Positions 39,224-51,905 of a stretch of DNA of 64,000 nt are shown one piece after another (the stretch's first letter is position 1; the number at the start of each line of letters is the position of its first letter). Where the stretch lies: contig NC_088108.1 in assembly GCF_036370855.1 (NCBI RefSeq), positions 8,455,448 through 8,519,447 on the forward strand. Direction: 5' to 3'. A program made the position numbers and the translations under genes. The notes under the pieces were generated by a model. It was not told where the DNA came from. It searched no databases and saw nothing but the letters and a program-made list of their open reading frames with translations. Source of the stretch: Dromaius novaehollandiae. Taxonomy: Eukaryota > Chordata > Aves > Casuariiformes > Dromaiidae.

Positions 39224-42200
39224 GTAAGGCTTCCTCTTGTGTAAAGTGCAGTGTTCCCTTTGAAAGCCATTGAACAAAAGCCAAGTTGAAATATTCTACT
39301 TTATAAGAATTGCAATGGAAAGTTTGTATCAATGGTGGGCCCCAGCCATGAATTTCAAAACCAGACTCCACCGGCACTCACAGGGATGTTTGATCTCTGT
39401 TTGATTTTCGTTGTTAGACTTGACCTGAAGACATAATTACTTTTTCTATTCTGCTTCTTTTTCAACTAAGAACTTAATTATGCCTTTGGAAGAAGCTGCG
39501 AGCAAAGGACGATGCATAGTTACTCTGGCACAGCAGCAGACTTGGAACCAGGTTCTGTCTCTCTCAGATCTAGCAGCCCTTTTTGTTCTGGGGGAAATAA
39601 CATGTGCCAGCCTGTGCCTGGTGCAGATGATTTCCCAGGGCCCCCACCCTTGGTGTCCTGGCCAGTACATCTCCTGCATGCAGTAATAGCGCAGAGCCTC
39701 TCTGTATATCCAGGCAGGCTGTGTATGTTGCCCTCTACCTCCTCATACTACCCATGATGCAGTTTCAAACCTCTTCACTCCACTAGCTGGGTTACAATAT
39801 GGCTCTAACAAAGAATTATTTTAACATTGCATCCGTGGTTTGTATTTATTTTCCTGAGAACTCACAGACTACGATGCCAGATGGTCAACATTCAGCATTT
39901 AATTAGGTAAAGCTAAGACTCAAAGCGACTGCTACCTTGCCGAAAAGGTTTTTGAAGAAATCCGTGTTGTTTTTCGTGTGAATACTGCTGAAAACGCCTG
40001 TAACAATAGTAGGACTGAGAATTTTAGCCTTAAAAATACTGCATTATTAACTGCAACCTGTCTGGATAGGCGCATCTCTCAAAGTATATCTTTTAGCTCT
40101 GAAAGTACAAACTGGTTGTTAAAATCTCTGGATTGTCTTTTGATTGTCAGGCCCTACGTATTTTTTACTCAAGAAGTTCATCAGGTCAATTTTCAATTGT
40201 GCTGATGAATCAGAAACCCTAGGCTTGGATAATCTGGCCAGACTGTCCACCGTGTGTGAAACACACATTTGAAAGGGCATCTTTCACACTTCACAGTCAC
40301 AATTATTTTATAAGGATGTTGCAAATGGGAAAAAACTTCATTTAGTTTTTCTTGCCCTTCCTCTGACTGCCTCTTCTCCATCATAGCATGAGTCCTCATA
40401 GCCCTGACCAGGGATGCTGCTGAACAGCTCCTTACCCTATTACAATGGCAAATGTATGTGTTACAAGATGGCAGGATGCAAGTTATGGCCTCCATGGCTT
40501 ACTTTACATAATCAATGCATTCAGTATGATTTCGTGCTTAAATAACTGCATAGTGTGTATTTATTTAAGGGCGTTACATAATAAAAGTCTCAATTGGAAA
40601 TTACATAGTCAGTCATCTATTCTGCTTATGTTGCAAGGGCCAAATTGTTCCTGACAGTTATATTTTAACATACTGCATTCTGCAGTTTTCCTGTAATGCA
40701 ATTTATATTTTCTATTGCTGAAATTGATTGCAGGTTGTTTTAACATATTTTCCCTTGCTTCTCTCTGTTCCTTATTATTGCATGCCAAAAAAAAAATGGG
40801 AAGAAATTCACAAATTGGTCAGGATTAGATGGATTCTGGCTGCAGGCCTAAAATACACCTGTTCATGGAAATAGTTCAGAACTTAAGCCATCCAGAGGTC
40901 AACTGTTTGCCCTCTCTGTCAGTCTCTTGGTGCACAGAACCACTAGTGTATTAGTCTTTCTCCCCCGTCACCATCCGCCCAGTGACAGGATCTGCAGTGT
41001 AAGAATCGCTTTGATGTGCTGCTGTCTTAAAGTTTCTGCCCCTCCAAAAGTGTCCACTAACAAACAGCCCAGCAGCTGGATGTTGCATCACTGGTTCTGC
41101 AAAACTACAGCTGCCTTTTATACCTACCCAAGATTAAGGGCACATGTGGATTGACCCTCTCTACTCAAAAAGACCTGTCAGTTGCTTGTATGACAAGGTT
41201 TTCCCCTGCCTTGACTGCGCTGAGCTCTGGGACCGTCTGTCCGCCAGGGGCTGAGGGCTGTCATGGGGCAAGGCTGGGGCGATCTGGTGGGGTAGAGTAT
41301 TAACTGAGGATTTGATAGTGGAAAGGAGGAGGAGAAGTATTCTGAGCATAGGATATGCCATGTAAATATGGACAAGAGAAATGGACAAGCAGCCTGTTGA
41401 GGCCAATAAAGAGGACATTGGAGGTGAAGTATATGGCTCATGGTGTTCAGCTTTAATGCTGAGACTTTTGCATGGGATGCCAATAAAGTGGGGAGTTGAT
41501 GGAGGTGTAAGGAGCTGGAACAGTGCCGCTGGAGAGGAAGGCAAAGTATCAGTAGCATTTACCCAGAGGCAGCTGTCTCTACCTGGTGACTTGGTTATTA
41601 AAGGAAAAGTGCAAGAAATCAGGAGCAAAAATACCATCATATCGTGTTTGAAGCAGTAAGTCCAGTAGTGAAAGGGATTTAGGGCTTTTTGTTGACAAAT
41701 CCTTCAGTACTGCAGAAAAGAAAAGGTAGCAGCAATAGAAGCACTTGTGCTGGATGAGGTTCTGGTGAGACCTTGCTCAGAAAACTTCTAGTGAGTCATA
41801 TTTTGAAAATAAAGTTAAGCACTTAATATGCCATGATTAGCACAATAGGAAGTGTGTTGGAAAGCTTGCAATGTAGGGCAATAAGTACTATGCTGAACTT
41901 TGAGAATATATGTAAGAAAAAGCTCTGGGCGTTGGACCAGTTCTCAGTGGAAATGAACAGACTTGCAGGAGCCCTCAGTTAAAGAAAAAACAGCACAGTG
42001 GAAGAGTTTTCTGAAAAAAAGAACTTTTTCTGAAAAAAATCAGGCTTAAAGATGTCACTTAAAGATCAATGCTGATAAAGTCATTGAAGCAAATGGTTTG
42101 AGTGCTTAGAGGTATAAATTAGAAAGCAGGTAACTGGGAATGCGAAAAAGGATGACCTTGTTGAAAAGTAGAAAGCTTTTCCTTCTCTGCCACTTCCTAA

Positions 42201-45200
42201 CATTTTTAATTCTTAATCACAATTAACAGACATCTTGAAAGCATGTCATGCTATTAGTATAAAATCAGTTTTGGATAAGAGGCCACTGTTAGCATGTTCT
42301 GAAGAATATTGTAGAAGTTGTGTTTTAAACTGAAATTACTGCATGGTGTGAATTCCCTGTTTCAGAAATAGAGCAGAAATGAGTAAGTTAGCTAAAATGC
42401 TAGAAAAGACATCTAACTTCATCTCAGTATCTGACTCAATGGGGGAAGTGGGAATTAATCACAGCTTTCCTTTAAGTAAGTGTAGAATTGCCTGCCCTGG
42501 TATTTCCTGAAAGTATATAAAACAGTCTGTAGGCTTGTATGCATTTTATATTAATAATAAATCTGTCTACAATCAGGCATTTTAACATCAATCTTGATCT
42601 AGCAAGACTTCTTTTTATCAATTGAATCGCTATTTTAATTGACTTCTAAAAATGAAGCAAAGGCTGTTGTTAAAACCAACGAGCATGATGCATAGTAATA
42701 TACTGATTAGAATTCAGCTCTGTTCACTCCTGTCTTTTGCATAACTTAGAAGGAACTTGGCATTGGATGTAATCCAGTTTTTGTAAGTGAATATCTACAA
42801 AATTGAAAATTGGATGCTTGGCCAGTCTTACTTATTTATGCGTACTATTTTTCTTTTTTTAAATAACAAAAATGGAGATAATGCATTGGCCCCAATTCAA
42901 TTCAAAAGTCCTTTACATATAGGCTTTGATAGATATATTTATTATGGTATTTAGGAAATTATTCTCCTTTATTAACCAGTCTTATAGGAAGTCCTAATGA
43001 CAGGACGTCCTCTGGACCCTGAGGAGCTACTGTGTATCAATCTACTTCCACTCAAATCAAAATACAGACAAGGAAGTAACATAATCATCTCCTCCAGTTT
43101 ACCCATTTTAGATACTTTAGGTTTGAGAGTTAAACTCAAGAACGATACACCTGTGTGATTATTTACATTGCAATATTTCTGGCACTAGAACTAATGAAAG
43201 CATAGCCAAATACTGTTTTAAAATATATAGTAAATATGTCTGTTTATGAACCATTAGCATTGTTATTGAAATCAGCTGAATTTTTTCCCTGTTTTCATCA
43301 GCTGAAATTCTGGCCTGACGTAGCTTTTAGAAACCAGTTCTTCCTAGCTTGTAATAACATACAGGAGCTCCATTTTCTCTTAGGAGCACCTTACTAAGTT
43401 TTATATATGCTGGAGGAGTCATCTTCCAGAAACCATGGAGATTTGAAACGAACATTTCAGTGACAACATAGAAATGAGGGCTGGTGTCCGTGTTTTACCC
43501 CGTCTTGCCTTGAGACGGTGTTAGATTTTAAGTCAAATCTTGTTTAAGAAAGTAAACAAACGAGACATAAAATACGGAACACGAAGGAAGTGATAAAATA
43601 TACACATACCTGTTTTAACTATGTGAGCTTTTAAATACTGCTCTTACCCTTCTTCACTGCTAATTCTGCGTCTGTTTGATTTTCACTCTTACTGATTGTA
43701 TCATTCCTGAAATCTAGATTGCAAGAGATTTGTATTCAAGACTTTCCTTTTTACTGTCTGTATCCTACAATAATAATAGCAATAAGAACATTAAATATGT
43801 ACATAGATAGTAAATGAATATGAGCTAGGCTATATCCCCTGCTTGCTTTTCAGATATTTTACCACGAGCAGTTTTTTCAGAAATTGCAGGAAGTTTGCAA
43901 AGAAATATATTATCATAAACTTAATCCATCAGACTGCATACAAGCAAATATAGTTGAACTGAGCATCACATTTTACTTGGGCTCCTTACCAATCATTAGA
44001 GCATAAATCGTAATAGTTACAGCAGTCTACAGGGGTATATAGGTATTTTACAGCTATTGTAAATGAGCAGTATTAAAGTTAGACATGTGTGCATATAAAA
44101 CCACAGGAATGGTAGTTGGAGAAAGAACACCTGCTTCTTCTAGATTTTCAAATTATTTTGTATCTAAAAACAGAAAGAGGAAAGAAAAAATGTTCTTTCT
44201 AATCACTGCCACCATATGATCACAGCTTGAATTATTAAACAGGCATTCTTAACCATTTACTTTACAGCTATGCCTGCAGGTCTCAGTGAGGACCAAGCAC
44301 TGTGCTGGGCACCATGCGAACACCTAAACTGGCATCATCTCTGCTGCGAGGAATTACCTTGCAATTTATTAATTGGAATAGATTAATACAAATGATGCTG
44401 AAATACAGTGAATTAATGCAATGAGTGCATGGAGCATTGATCTGAAAAAGACATGTCAATAAACAATGTTTTAAGGTTACCTAAATTATATCCCTGATTT
44501 AAATGGAGTTTAATGTTAATAGTGACTGCCCAGTGACTTGCATCATTTAAGAAGGCAGATGATGAGAGCACTGGATAAATGTATTTTGTCTCTGGGAATC
44601 TGGCTCAGCATTTGACTTGACTCTTCTCATGAGAGCTTTCCCCCGCCAGTGTGAGCGGCCCGAGCCCTGGCTGTGGGCTGCCTTTGGGACGAAGGAGAAG
44701 GGCAACCATGAGCAGGGCCGTGGGTACCCGCAAACATCGCTCTTCCCTTCCCAGTGTCCGTGTGCAGCCCACCATCAGCTATCTCCGAGGAGCAGCTAAC
44801 CTACCAATATTAATGGAGTTCAGGAGAGAGTATGCAAGAGAAGGTGGTTCTGTTGATTTGTGAACCCAACTCAACTGCACATCTTTGGCCTCAAAAAGTC
44901 AATCCACAGCAAGATGAAAGTTGAGGAGAAAGGAAAGAAGAAGAGCTTAGGAAAAGAGGAGAGCAGAGAGGAAAGAAAGTTGAGCACATGGATATAGGAA
45001 GCATGGTGTAATGTGACACATAGTGAAACCGAATGCAAGTAGTGTTTTCTGTTTCTTGGTCCTCTTCTTTCCCATGAGAATATTTTTCTGTTTTCCTGTC
45101 TTTAGTAAGCACTGAGTTAACAATCATACTGTTAAACCTTTGCACATTTTGATTAGAGTTATTGTATGTAATTACTATGCATTGTTTTTCTTACCTTGCT

Positions 45201-45216
45201 GTATCTTTGTATTTAG
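39224..45216 (+). other. TENM1: TENM1 intron, 6.0 kb
   Basis: Phase-0 intron. A 159-codon minus-strand open frame at 41161-41640 and overlapping frames there have no identifiable domain. A diverged CR1/L3-like LINE fragment may lie near 41700-42000. The remainder is AT-rich, unique-looking sequence, with a slightly GC-richer patch near 44640-44780. Confidence 0.85.
41700..42000 (+). repeat. Possible diverged CR1/L3-type LINE fragment
   Basis: The order of 'CTGGTGAGACCTTGCTC', 'GTGTTGGAAAGCTTGCAATG', 'AGGGCAATAAGTACTATG' and 'AAGAAAAAGCTCTGGGCG' resembles the conserved 3' reverse-transcriptase end of CR1/L3 elements (GTGAGACC..., GAGGGCAAC..., ...AGGCTG...CTGGG). Heavily decayed. Judged by eye from memory of the consensus, so tentative. 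Confidence 0.3.
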
Positions 45217-45513
45217 GCCCACAATAGAAATCTGCTGTCCATTGACTTTGATCACGTAACCAGAACAGGAAAGATTTATGATGATCACCGAAAATTCACT
45301 CTTCGGATTATGTATGACCAGACAGGACGCCCAGTTTTGTGGTCACCCATCAGCAAGTATAATGAGGTCAATATCACTTATTCACATTCTGGATTAGTGA
45401 CCTATATCCAAAGAGGAACCTGGACTGAGAAAATGGAATATGATCCAAGTGGGAACATTATTTCCAGAACATGGGCAGATGGTAAAATATGGAGTTACAC
45501 ATATTTAGAAAAG
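45217..45513 (+). CDS. TENM1: TENM1 exon: YD-shell segment
   Basis: 297-bp exon, exactly 99 codons (window residues 481-579), phase 0 at both ends. The acceptor is TGTATTTAG at 45216; the donor is AAG|GTAAAT at 45514. It encodes [20 protein letters not shown], then [37 protein letters not shown] and [20 protein letters not shown], ending SYTYLEK. At least three YD-type repeats are visible (YDQTGRP, YSHSGLV, YDPSGNI), each with the Tyr ladder and turn Gly that build the spiralling barrel. Sequon NIT. Because it is symmetric (0,0) and a multiple of three, skipping it would keep frame and remove 99 residues of shell. Confidence 0.97.
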
Positions 45514-48330
45514 GTAAATCATTTTAAAAGTGGATTGTTGAACCAAGGAGAAAATATTTGTTTTGATGAAGATACTGTATTGTGAACAATGTTATAATCA
45601 TATCTCTAGCAAGAGTGTTTAAGATTTTTTTAAACAGAAATTGCATACAGTTATATAACTAGATGTCTTTGGACAGTCATCTCTTTTCAGAACTGTGTTT
45701 AATCACTATTAAAACTAAAATTCAGTGAAATGTTTTTTAATTTAATTTTTACAAATAGATTTGAAAACAAACTATTTCCAAAAGAAATTCAAATCTGAAT
45801 GTTGATGCAAAATAAATAATGCTACAGACTGTAATGTTATTCAGTCACACATTTATGTTACATTAGGCACACTGAATTAAACCACCAACTTTGACTTTTT
45901 GTCTAAATTCAGCTCATCTATTTTATCAGAACCCTGTAGATAGATAGTTTTCAGATGTAAAAAAAAAGTGGAGATTAAAATGCTTAATCCCATATGACAC
46001 CAGCTCAAACCAACTATAGTTTAGTTATGGAGAAATTTATTAGCACCTCCCATTTGTTTAGTAGGTAGGTAAAATTGGTCTCAGTCCAAGTTCAAGTGAA
46101 GCTGTCACTGTTGAAAAATACGTTGCCATTCTGTATAACAAAAAGTGAAAAATATAGTAGTCACTGAAAACTGCATCTTGTTCATCTGTTGATGAATCTC
46201 ATTTGATACTATTTTTTCTCTCAAACCCAAAAAGCCAATCTGCATTTTTAAAGCTTTCAGAACTTAGTGTGAATTTATATTCACATAGCACAAGTCCTTT
46301 TAAACTTTTATTTAAATAGCACAGGCGTAGACTCTCCAATGTACCCTGAGTTTGTAAAACATTTTTTTCTGAACCTGTTAACCACAGGGAAAGGATAGAA
46401 GGGGGCAGGTGAGGTAAAACTGATTGGAGTATTACACGCAAGAAATCCAATGACTTTGAAGTTATTTATATATTTAAAAGTTCCAAATGTGTACTTTTAA
46501 GATAAACTTTGCTGTACTTATTTTGAATGTGTTTCAGCCTGATCCTCAAAAAACTTGTATCTAACCCAGAGAAAAAAATGATTCATGCTGGCGAATGCAT
46601 AAAAATGTGGTTCTTTCCTTGTCTGCATGCAGAGTGGCTTTCGCACTTGTTAACAAGATTGGCAAGCCCTAGAAGCTTCAGAAGTTTGCTTCAGATAAAT
46701 TTGTCAGGGCTTCTTTTGTCTGTATGCTCTTCTGCAAATTGCAAGTAAACAGGCATTTAGTACAGCTTTCAAATATTTGGGCAATGTGCCTTTCAGAGAG
46801 TCTTTTATTTCTTCTTTGGGCCTAATGGACCATAAATTTGGAAAGATGTATGCTTTTATCTTTCCAAACCACTTTATCTGTTCATAGCTTATGATAAGCT
46901 TATAAATAAGTCATGTAACTTAAAACTGATGTGCTGGAATCCTGCACAAATGGACAAATCCTGATCTCGTAGAAGCAAATGGCAAAAGCATACTAGTTCG
47001 GGTAGAAATAGGCTTGATTGATGCTGTAACTTGTCATTAAAATTACTGAAAGTCGTAGACACCATGAACGTAATCTCCCAGACATTTAATGTACCTTCAT
47101 CACTGTTTGTTGCAAAGAAAAACAAATTCACTGTCAAAATTGGACATTGAGGTACCATTTTGTGGCCCCATTGAAGTCAATAGCTCATTGTGTTAATTAT
47201 GTAATGATTGTTAAGGGTCGTCCGAAACCTGATGAGACCCAGTGATTCCTTTTACCAAAAAATCAATTATATAGTTCACCTCCAATTTATAGGTATTTAC
47301 TTTTTCATTTATTAGCACTTTGTGAGTTAATTGTATGTCTTCATGAATCTCTCCTTTCCAAGGTTAGTCACAATAATTTAAATTTTAAAAAGCACTATGA
47401 TAGTGGTACTGTAAATGGCTTTTACTAATCAGATTCAATTTCCCTTGTTTTGGTCCCTTTCAGTAATTAGTTAATGGCCATATAAAATCTCCTGAGTTCT
47501 CAAAGCTTAGGTGTGAAATCCTGCTGTTTACAGCCAGACAAAACAGATGAGCGATGGCGTGTGTGTGTTGCACAGAAATGACATCTAGTGGCCATTTGCA
47601 GCATTTCTGTGTATTCCCAGCAGAGCGCCGAGTAATCGCCACTGCTTCTCTCAATGCATCATGCGACATCAATCAGAGGAGGCTGACCGGGCTCCAGTCG
47701 CTTTTATAAAATGACAGGGTTTTGGATATTTTATGAGCTACCCTCTGAAATCCTTTAAAACAATTAGAGCCCAATTTGTGTAAATAGTTCAAAAATCTAT
47801 TGTAATATTATTAGGATGAATAGGGAATTACTTCATTTCTCTTCATAGTATCCTCTGATACTATAGACAGGATACTAAGTCTCCAGTCCTTCTAGTGTCT
47901 ATCTTTTTACTATCCTGGACAAAAGTGGAAAAGCCACAAAATACTGCAAAAGTGGCACACAGGGGCACTAAAGTTATATTAGAGATGTTTCTGATCTTGT
48001 TATTCATGCTCTGTCAATGGCAGCCAGCTTAAAAGCAGGCCCGGGAGCCGTATATAGAGCGAGGCATCACATCAGTGCTAGGAGAGAGTTCAGCCAGTGG
48101 TTTACTGCAGGCTGGGGACTGGTGACTGAAGGTGAAAATAAAATAAACACTGTGTATGTTAGAAATGCTTGGCAGACCAGCAATAAAGCGGTCAGAAAAA
48201 GCTTGGTAGAAAGGGCTACTATCACCAGTTGGCACTGGCTAGCCTGCGAGTGGCATATGCTGGTGCTCCCTGGCTTGCGGACGGGTGACAGATGTCTTTC
48301 GCTAAAGGCAGGAAGAAATACACCATGAGA

Positions 48331-48375
48331 GGGCAGCAGGGAAGGGAAGGGGAGGGAAGGAGCGGGGAAGGAGGA
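48331..48375 (+). repeat. G-rich (GGGAAG)n-like purine tract
   Basis: Runs of GGG and GGGG separated by AA or AAG over about 45 bp. It has at least four G-runs, enough in principle for a G-quadruplex on the plus strand, which is the TENM1 pre-mRNA strand. Confidence 0.7.
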
Positions 48376-48530
48376 TGGCTGAGGCTTAGCCCATCTTCAA
48401 CCCTTCAGGTAGGCACCTCGGGCTTTTGTCAGAGCAAAGTGGCTTAGACCAATGTTACTTAACCCATTGCAGGCTGAGCCCTTGGTGTTTTCTTCCCTGA
48501 GTTTCTTGAGCTTAGAGAAAAAAGTCTTTT

Positions 48531-48572
48531 TTCTGATTTCTTTCCCCAATTTTTCTGATTTCTTTCCCCAAT
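48531..48572 (+). repeat. 20-bp tandem duplication
   Basis: The unit TTCTGATTTCTTTCCCCAAT occurs twice, separated by two T residues, with no mismatch. A recent local duplication in intronic DNA. Confidence 0.95.
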
Positions 48573-49612
48573 GCTTTGTGGAAAAGCACAATTACAGTGT
48601 TTCTCAAAAGAATTTGTTTTGCCTCAGCTGTGCAAAAGCACAAGTTTGCTTATGCACCTGGTAGATTTGGGCCAAGAACTTTGCAATATCAGAGCTACGT
48701 TTAAGCTCAGACGTTGTGGTGAGGCTGCACAGCGCTCAAGTACAGCCAAGCAGCTTATTAGAGCTGGGAGAACGCTACAAAGTTCTCCCGTGGATTTTCC
48801 CTCTGTGTTTTCATTATGCTTGTTTCAACAGTGACGCTTCACCAGTGGCCTTGTACTCTGCGCTCTGTGACCTTACACGTGACTGGTGGAAAGGGTTTAG
48901 AGAATGCAAACTTTAAATTTGCACAGGAAAATGTGTCTGCCATGCTTGCACATTCATCTGCCAAACAAACCAACCAGATGTCATTGACGAACCATGATTA
49001 ACCAACACAGGGCAGTTTTCAAGTACTGGTGTAGAAATTTTCTTCTTTTTAAATATTAAATGCCAGAGGTAGAGGTAGTCACACCAAAAAACCTGCAGAG
49101 CATTTTGATCCATCCATAAGCCTGGGGATACTCTGACCTCTAGGGCAATATGCCTTTAGTAGAAGATACACAGGGGTGTATGTCTATGCTAGAAATATGC
49201 ACAGTGCCAATAAAAGCTAAGCACCTCATGCACACCATCTGTACCATTGCTGGAACAGATGCTCCACCTGTGCACGGGGGGGACAGGTTCCCTCTGTTTT
49301 TGCTTCCTGAGAGAAGGACCTAAATATTTCAGAGCAACATAGCAAGTCAGCATGAGGCTGAAATGCTACTGAGAGCCACATCTGCCTTCCAGTTTGGGGT
49401 CCTTGCATCTTGACTTATTATCATTCCCTTTCTGTTTTGAGCCACACTGACGGCCAGGTTTCCTGGAGCTTTATTTTGGGTCGTGCAGAGAGTAAGAGCA
49501 AACTACAAGAGTGGATGGTCATTTCAGCATTTCCTTAATCTTCAGGCCCTCACTAGATTAATGATCATTTGCTTGCTCGGCCACTGACACTGCCGTTCCT
49601 GTCTGATTGCAG

Positions 49613-50000
49613 TCGGTGATGCTCCTCTTGCACAGCCAGCGCCGCTACATCTTTGAGTACGACCAGTCAGACTACCTGCTCTCGGTTACCATGCCGAGCA
49701 TGGTGCGCCACGGCCTGCAGACCATGCTCTCCGTCGGGTACTACCGAAACGTCTACACCCCGCCCGACAGTAACGCTGCGTTCATACAAGATTTCACCAG
49801 GGATGGACGCCTTCTGCAAACATTATATCCTGGAACAGGACGCAGAGTCCTTTACAAATACACCAAACAGTCCCGACTGTCAGAGATTCTTTATGATACT
49901 ACCCAAGTCACCTTCACCTACGAGGAATCTTCTGGGGTTATTAAAACAATACACTTAATGCATGATGGGTTCATCTGCACCATCAGATACAGGCAAACAG
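49613..50000 (+). CDS. TENM1: TENM1 exon: YD-shell segment
   Basis: 388-bp exon, window residues 580-708 plus one base of a split Gly. The acceptor is TGATTGCAG at 49612; the donor CAG|GTTCGT at 50001 is weak beyond GT but is required by the join to GPLIGRQIF. It encodes [20 protein letters not shown], then [40 protein letters not shown] and [20 protein letters not shown], ending [10 protein letters not shown]-type repeats are [22 protein letters not shown] and [10 protein letters not shown]. Codon use is clearly GC-richer in the first half (CGCCGCTACATC, ATGCCGAGCATG) than in neighbouring exons; the amino-acid sequence is still canonical teneurin. Confidence 0.97.
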
Positions 50001-50684
50001 GTTCGTGTAACTGTGACTACTTTGCTAAAGTTTTTGGCCTTGATTCTGCTAACAACACTTGCCTGGCATGAAATTCCATTATTTTTTATATATAAATGTT
50101 CTCATTTTTATGTTTTAATAGAAAAATACGTGTGTATATCTCTATGTCTATGTCCACAGGCATATATAGCTGTCCCATTTGAAATACACAGTTTTCTTTT
50201 TATTGCTTGATATGGAATAGCTCTCCTAATGTTTGATTGTTTTTATTCCACTGTGTGGATATTTGTTAAATACTAAATCAGGTTGTTTTATTGTTTGTAT
50301 TTTCAAGTTTCTCTGTTTATACCATACCAGAACATAAATTCAAAGGGACTGTTTATATGAGGAAGGAAATCACCATGTAAAATAAGTTCAAGTTAGAATT
50401 ATCTCATAAGTAAAGAGAAATCATAATTATGAATAAAATAGCATTCATTTTAAACAAATGTTAATAAAATATAAATATTTTGAAGAGCAAGCATTAATAA
50501 AGGTTTGTGAGAGAATAATCTAACATATTCTTACTTAATGTTACAGTCTGAGACAGGCAAGTAGTACCAAGACTCAGGGGTATATTTGAATTCATAGCTT
50601 GTCTTTGCTAGTTCTGTAAGTATACTGTGGACATAATTCATTATTTTCCTTGCTTTTGCCCTTTTTCCTATTTATTATGCACAG
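50001..50684 (+). other. TENM1: TENM1 intron, 0.7 kb
   Basis: Phase-1 intron, AT-rich, ending TTATTATGCACAG. Nothing recognised inside. Confidence 0.92.
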
Positions 50685-51905
50685 GTCCACTTATTGGTCG
50701 CCAGATCTTCAGGTTTAGTGAAGAAGGACTTGTAAATGCCAGGTTTGACTACAGCTACAACAATTTCCGTGTCACAAGCATGCAGGCCATGATAAACGAG
50801 ACACCTCTTCCCATAGACCTATACCGTTACGTTGATGTCTCTGGCAGGACTGAACAGTTTGGGAAATTCAGTGTAATTAATTATGATTTAAACCAAGTTA
50901 TAACCACCACTGTGATGAAGCATACCAAAATTTTTAGCGCCAATGGCCAGGTGATCGAAGTACAATATGAGATTCTTAAATCTATTGCTTACTGGATGAC
51001 CATCCAGTATGATAATATGGGTCGTATGGTGATCTGCGATATACGCGTAGGTGTAGATGCCAATATAACAAGATACTTTTATGAATATGATGCTGATGGT
51101 CAACTTCAGACTGTGTCTGTGAATGATAAAACCCAGTGGCGCTACAGCTATGACCTTAATGGCAACATCAACTTGCTGAGTCATGGAAATAGTGCTCGCC
51201 TCACTCCTCTGCGATATGATCTTAGGGATCGCATTACCAGACTTGGAGAAATTCAGTATAAAATGGATGAAGATGGTTTTCTCAGACAAAGAGGCAATGA
51301 AATCTTTGAGTACAACTCCAATGGTCTACTGAACAAAGCTTACAATAAAGTGTCTGGCTGGACTGTGCAATACTGTTACGATGGTCTTGGAAGACGAGTT
51401 GCAAGCAAATCAAGTCTAGGACAACACCTACAATTCTTCTATGCTGATCTCTCCAACCCAATAAGAGTTACTCACTTGTACAATCATACTAGCTCAGAAA
51501 TAACATCTCTATATTATGATCTTCAAGGTCATCTCATTGCAATGGAATTAAGCAGTGGAGAAGAGTATTATGTTGCTTGCGATAATACTGGAACACCTCT
51601 AGCTGTATTCAGCAGTCGGGGCCAAGTCATAAAAGAAATTTTGTACACTCCCTACGGAGAGATCTACCAGGACACGAATCCAGATTTCCAGGTTATCATT
51701 GGTTTTCATGGAGGACTCTATGATTCTCTTACTAAACTCGTGCATCTGGGCCAGAGGGATTACGATATTATTGCTGGTCGGTGGACAACACCGAATCATC
51801 ATATATGGAAGCACCTGAATGCTGTCCCACAACCGTTTAATCTCTACTCATTTGAAAATAACTACCCCGTTGGCAGAATCCAGGATGTTGCTAAGTATAC
51901 AACAG
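50685..51905 (+). CDS. TENM1: TENM1 exon: main YD barrel and Rhs-core-like segment
   Basis: 1221-bp exon, the largest in the window: residues 710-1115 with split codons at both ends. The acceptor is TTATGCACAG at 50684; the donor is ACAG|GTAAAA at 51906. It carries a run of YD repeats: [95 protein letters not shown]. It then has the Rhs-core-like block [20 protein letters not shown] and [13 protein letters not shown], matching the bacterial Rhs signature G-x-x-G...D-x-x-T-x-L...R-x-Y-D...G-R-(F/W). In bacterial Rhs proteins that block precedes cleavage of the toxin; here it marks where the chain leaves the barrel. Sequons NET, NIT and NHT. One YD motif reads QYCYDG, with Cys where I expect Tyr. 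Confidence 0.98.

Larger units (their letters stand above)
45514..49612 (+). other. TENM1: TENM1 intron, 4.1 kb
   Basis: Phase-0 intron. It contains a 20-bp direct duplication (48531-48550 and 48553-48572), a GGGAA-rich purine tract near 48331-48375, and a CTCF-like motif on the minus strand near 47579-47594. No other gene seen. Confidence 0.88.

Noticed and set aside
41161..41640. 159-codon minus-strand open frame
   Set aside because: Overlaps open frames on both strands, the product is Ser/Pro/Leu-rich without any recognisable domain, and it lies inside an intron.
50627..50684. Upstream ATG giving a 484-codon open frame through the big exon
   Set aside because: The first 19 codons are intronic; the exon starts after CAG at 50684 and the sequence joins in frame to the preceding exon.
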